Assembly: GCA_027618625.1 (NCBI GenBank)
Contig: JAQCER010000089.1
Location: forward strand, 1-8,571
Source of the DNA: Verrucomicrobiota bacterium
Lineage (GTDB): Bacteria > Verrucomicrobiota > Verrucomicrobiia > Verrucomicrobiales > DEV007
DNA: 8,571 bases
Direction: 5' to 3'
In this document: piece after piece, positions 6,607-8,571 of the stretch
Numbering within the stretch: position 1 is the first letter of the stretch
Layout of the letters: every line of letters starts with the position of its first letter
Position numbers and translations under genes: made by a program
The notes under the pieces: generated by a model
Databases searched by the model: none
Seen by the model: the letters and a program-made list of their open reading frames with translations, nothing else
Told to the model about the DNA's origin: nothing

Positions 6607-7240
6607 ATGAACAAAGAACTTGGCCAGCAACTTTTGGATGCACATGGGAGGGATGCTTACGTCCTTGCCGTCGTCCTTGCGGAAAGGCTGCTGCAACAGG
6701 GTGGCGAGGCCGGCTGTGATCCCGCACGGAAGAGACGTGAAGAATTTTGGCTTCTTGAGGTATACGCCATCAATCTGGTAGCCTTAGGAAGGTGCGCGAA
6801 TGCTGAAACGGCATTGGATCGCGCGGATCGGATCGTAACTGAAGAGCGTCGGCCGTGGCTGATCCATCGAAGGGCCTCCATTGCGGAGGCACCGGGGCAA
6901 TTTTGGCGAGGCACTGGATATTTGGAAGGCAGCTCATGCTATGGCACCTGACGAAGCGACGTTTTTAATCCACGCGGCAATAATGGCCTTTCAGCTAGGG
7001 AGGCTGTCGGAAGCAGAGGAACTGGCGCGCCGGGGAACAAGATGTACGAAAGGATTTCCTGAAGAAGCCTGGCACAATCTGGGGGGCTATCTGGTCGCGC
7101 AGGAGCGGTATGATGAGGCCTTGTTCTGTTACGAAAAAGCGCTTGGGCTGGATCCTGAGTACGCCCTCGCACTGGTCCGGCGGGCCGAGTTGCTGGAAGT
7201 CCTTGCCTACCCCGGCACCCCTGGCATGAGCAGCGAGTAG
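6607..7240 (+). pseudogene. TPR-repeat protein, frameshifted
   Basis: Two overlapping frames make up one tetratricopeptide-repeat protein, a helical scaffold for protein contacts. The first frame runs from ATG 6607 to the stop at 6949-6951 and holds LLEVYAINLVALGRCANAET-like helices, then WLIHRRASIAEA. The second, open from about 6863, continues GNFGEALDIWKAAHAMAPDE, then AFQLGRLSEAEELARRGT, LGGYLVAQERYDEALFCYEKALGLDPEYALAL and RRAELLEVL. Joining them restores a regular 34-residue TPR series of about 200 residues. One extra base near 6891-6897, for example in the GGGG run at 6894-6897, explains the break; a sequencing error is possible. No signal peptide is seen, so the product would be cytosolic. 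The last 12 residues are read from the antisense of the convergent protease gene, so the C-terminus may also be truncated. Sampled lines look lower in GC than the upstream gene. Binding partner unknown. Confidence 0.72.
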
Positions 7241-7977
7241 CCCACTGCCATCAGGCCAGCGTCGGCGATGAGGTGACTGAGCCAAGCTCCCGCGAGCGTG
7301 CCTTGCCGCTGGTAGAGCCAGCACCACATCAGGCCACCGATGGCGACGCAGATGCTGAGGAAGACAGCGAAGCCAAACGGGAAAAACTGCCCTAGGACGA
7401 TGAGATGGTGGGAGGCAAAGGCGATGCTTCCCAGCACCGCAGCCGACACCGCCGACATCTTCTGCCGCAAATGGCCGAACACGAACCAGCGCCAGAAGTA
7501 CTCTTCAATAAGCGAATGGAGCACGGACAGGAAGGTGGCGAACAGAATGTAATTCTCCAGGAAGCCCAGCGCGGTCGCCTTTCTCCGGATGGCAGGAGAA
7601 CTGGTTTCGACGATCTCTGCCAACGGCGTCTGCAACAACCCCCACAAGGTGCCGACAATCAAGAGGCCGGTAACCAGCCCGAGCGGGAGCGCGCGCAGAT
7701 GCGGCCGCAGGTTGCCCCAGTGCCGCGTATCTTTGAACCCCTTGAACCAACCGAGCCCCATGCGCCAGAGAATGGCGATGCACAGCACTGGCCAGACGAT
7801 CGTGAACACCTTGGCACCAGCGTAGATCATCTTGCCAATGGGCTGCTCGCTGAGCACCACAAAGTAGAGCAACGACGCGAAAAACGGCACCGTCATCGCC
7901 GGCACCAGTGCGATCCAGAATCGCGTTGATGTTACCTGCAGGAGTTTGGAGCTGAGGGAATGATTCGGCTCGGTCAT
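7207..7977 (-). CDS. CPBP family intramembrane metalloprotease
   Basis: A 256-aa polytopic membrane protein of the CPBP (CAAX protease and bacteriocin-processing, ABI) family, glutamate-type intramembrane proteases that cut membrane-embedded substrates. The three signature motifs are present: EEYFWR (E158, E159, R163), FASHH (F187 to H191) and HLIAD (H235 to D239). Hydrophobic segments lie near residues 20-42, 51-71, 97-115, 140-157, 176-196, 199-221 and 228-250. The start is set at 7977 because this ATG overlaps the stop of the upstream gene as ATGA, a sign of translational coupling. An in-frame ATG at 8046 would add 23 residues lying inside the upstream gene and is less likely. Its 3' end overlaps the TPR frame by about 30 bases in convergent orientation. 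The family call is firm. The substrate is unknown, and bacterial members include immunity and protein-secretion roles that the context does not decide. Confidence 0.88.
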   Translation of the reverse strand: MTEPNHSLSSKLLQVTSTRFWIALVPAMTVPFFASLLYFVVLSEQPIGKMIYAGAKVFTIVWPVLCIAILWRMGLGWFKGFKDTRHWGNLRPHLRALPLGLVTGLLIVGTLWGLLQTPLAEIVETSSPAIRRKATALGFLENYILFATFLSVLHSLIEEYFWRWFVFGHLRQKMSAVSAAVLGSIAFASHHLIVLGQFFPFGFAVFLSICVAIGGLMWCWLYQRQGTLAGAWLSHLIADAGLMAVGYSLLMPGVPG

Positions 7978-8423
7978 GATCGAACGGCAAACGGCAGGAA
8001 CGCCAGCGAGAAAAGGCTTACAAGCGTTCCGATCACCGAAAGCCACAAGACGAGCTGCGCCTGCCTGAAGAGTTTACTGCCCTTGGCCTGGCGGCTCATG
8101 ATCATACGGCACCGACAGGTAAGCACCGTGCTGACCACAAGCGCAGCCAGGAATAGCGTCCAATGGCCAACTGGGACGGTCGCTGACGAGGTAACGACGA
8201 TGTGCCCGACGGTCAGTGGCACATAGACGCCGAGAAAAAGTGTGCCCAGCCATCGCGGAAAGATCACTTCCGACTCCGCCGACTCCGCTTTTGACAGCGC
8301 GGTGGACTCCCCAACGCTGCCAAGCGGAGCAGAAGCAGCCCTGGCAAAAATCAGGGCAATCGCTGCAAGGGCCAAGGCTCCCAGCAGCCCAGTGGCCACG
8401 ATTGTCAGGACAGGCATCGACAT
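7974..8423 (-). CDS. Four-helix membrane protein of unknown function
   Basis: A 149-aa protein I do not recognise. Hydrophobic stretches at residues 5-27, 58-79, 86-103 and 121-146 predict four membrane helices. Between helices 1 and 2 is a polar, Ser/Ala/Glu-rich loop (SKAESAESEV). Between helices 3 and 4 is a basic stretch with CRCRMIMSRQAKGSK, so that side is probably cytosolic by the positive-inside rule. The stop TGA (7974-7976) overlaps the start of the CPBP protease gene as ATGA, so the two are co-translated and the protein is a candidate partner or substrate of the protease. The start ATG 8423 has an AGGGA sequence 3 bases upstream. A second in-frame ATG at 8417, 9 bases after AGGGA, is equally good. 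Coding status is supported by coupling and the membrane pattern, function is not. Confidence 0.72.
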   Translation of the reverse strand: MSMPVLTIVATGLLGALALAAIALIFARAASAPLGSVGESTALSKAESAESEVIFPRWLGTLFLGVYVPLTVGHIVVTSSATVPVGHWTLFLAALVVSTVLTCRCRMIMSRQAKGSKLFRQAQLVLWLSVIGTLVSLFSLAFLPFAVRS

Positions 8424-8571
8424 TTGTCCCTGAGCCTAAAGCAGGTGGAGGAATACCGCAATTTCGATATTTCCAGCGTGCCGGCTATTTCACATCGAAG
8501 TTGTTTTCCCATAAATTCAGAGCTCACTTTCTGAGTTAAAATCCTGGAGAATGGGGGCAGATAGAATTGTC

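Noticed and set aside
7405..7929. 174-codon + strand open frame over the CPBP gene
   Set aside because: It is antisense to a protease with all catalytic motifs, and its His/Arg/Pro/Gln-rich translation is not protein-like.
8424..8571. Upstream region of the membrane-protein pair
   Set aside because: I looked for a - strand promoter or an RNA structure and found nothing convincing.

Overview
The window most resembles a Verrucomicrobiota (or related PVC-group) genome. The grounds are protein families: a DUF1501 fragment, a secreted protein joining LamG-type domains through calcium-binding DxDxDG repeats, a repeat protein built on a WWRWTAP core, and C-terminal domains of the 'W.S.PG..Y.VE.T.DF..W' and 'SP..SPAGDGISNLAKYYFGLDP' types. 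This is inference from family distribution; no marker gene is present.

Layout. Positions 1-243 are the 3' end of a group II intron on the + strand, with domain V and domain VI hairpins; its body lies outside the window. A complete + strand gene follows (315-2768): a secreted 817-aa protein with signal peptide, LamG, cadherin-like segment, thrombospondin type 3 calcium repeats, a second near-copy of the LamG domain, and a C-terminal sandwich domain. Positions 2769-2957 carry three short palindromes. Next comes a 3'-terminal remnant of a DUF1501 gene on the - strand (2958-3329), joined by about 30 unexplained bases to a 5'-truncated + strand gene (to 6353). That gene encodes tandem WWxWTAP beta-sandwich units of about 125-150 residues. 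A likely rho-independent terminator lies at 6510-6534. A + strand TPR gene (6607-7240) is broken by a frameshift near 6890 and overlaps the end of the convergent gene. The last two genes are a - strand, translationally coupled pair: a four-helix membrane protein of unknown function (7974-8423) and a CPBP-family (CAAX-protease-like) intramembrane protease (7207-7977).

How it fits together. Only the LamG protein and the membrane pair look intact. DUF1501, the WWxWTAP protein and the TPR gene are each truncated or frameshifted, and an intron end sits at the left edge. The stretch therefore reads as a rearranged, decaying accessory region, not one pathway. The surface proteins suggest extracellular glycan or adhesion roles. 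The CPBP pair could act in membrane-protein processing, with the small four-helix protein as partner. I found no CRISPR array, tRNA, rRNA, intact transposase or recognisable defence system.
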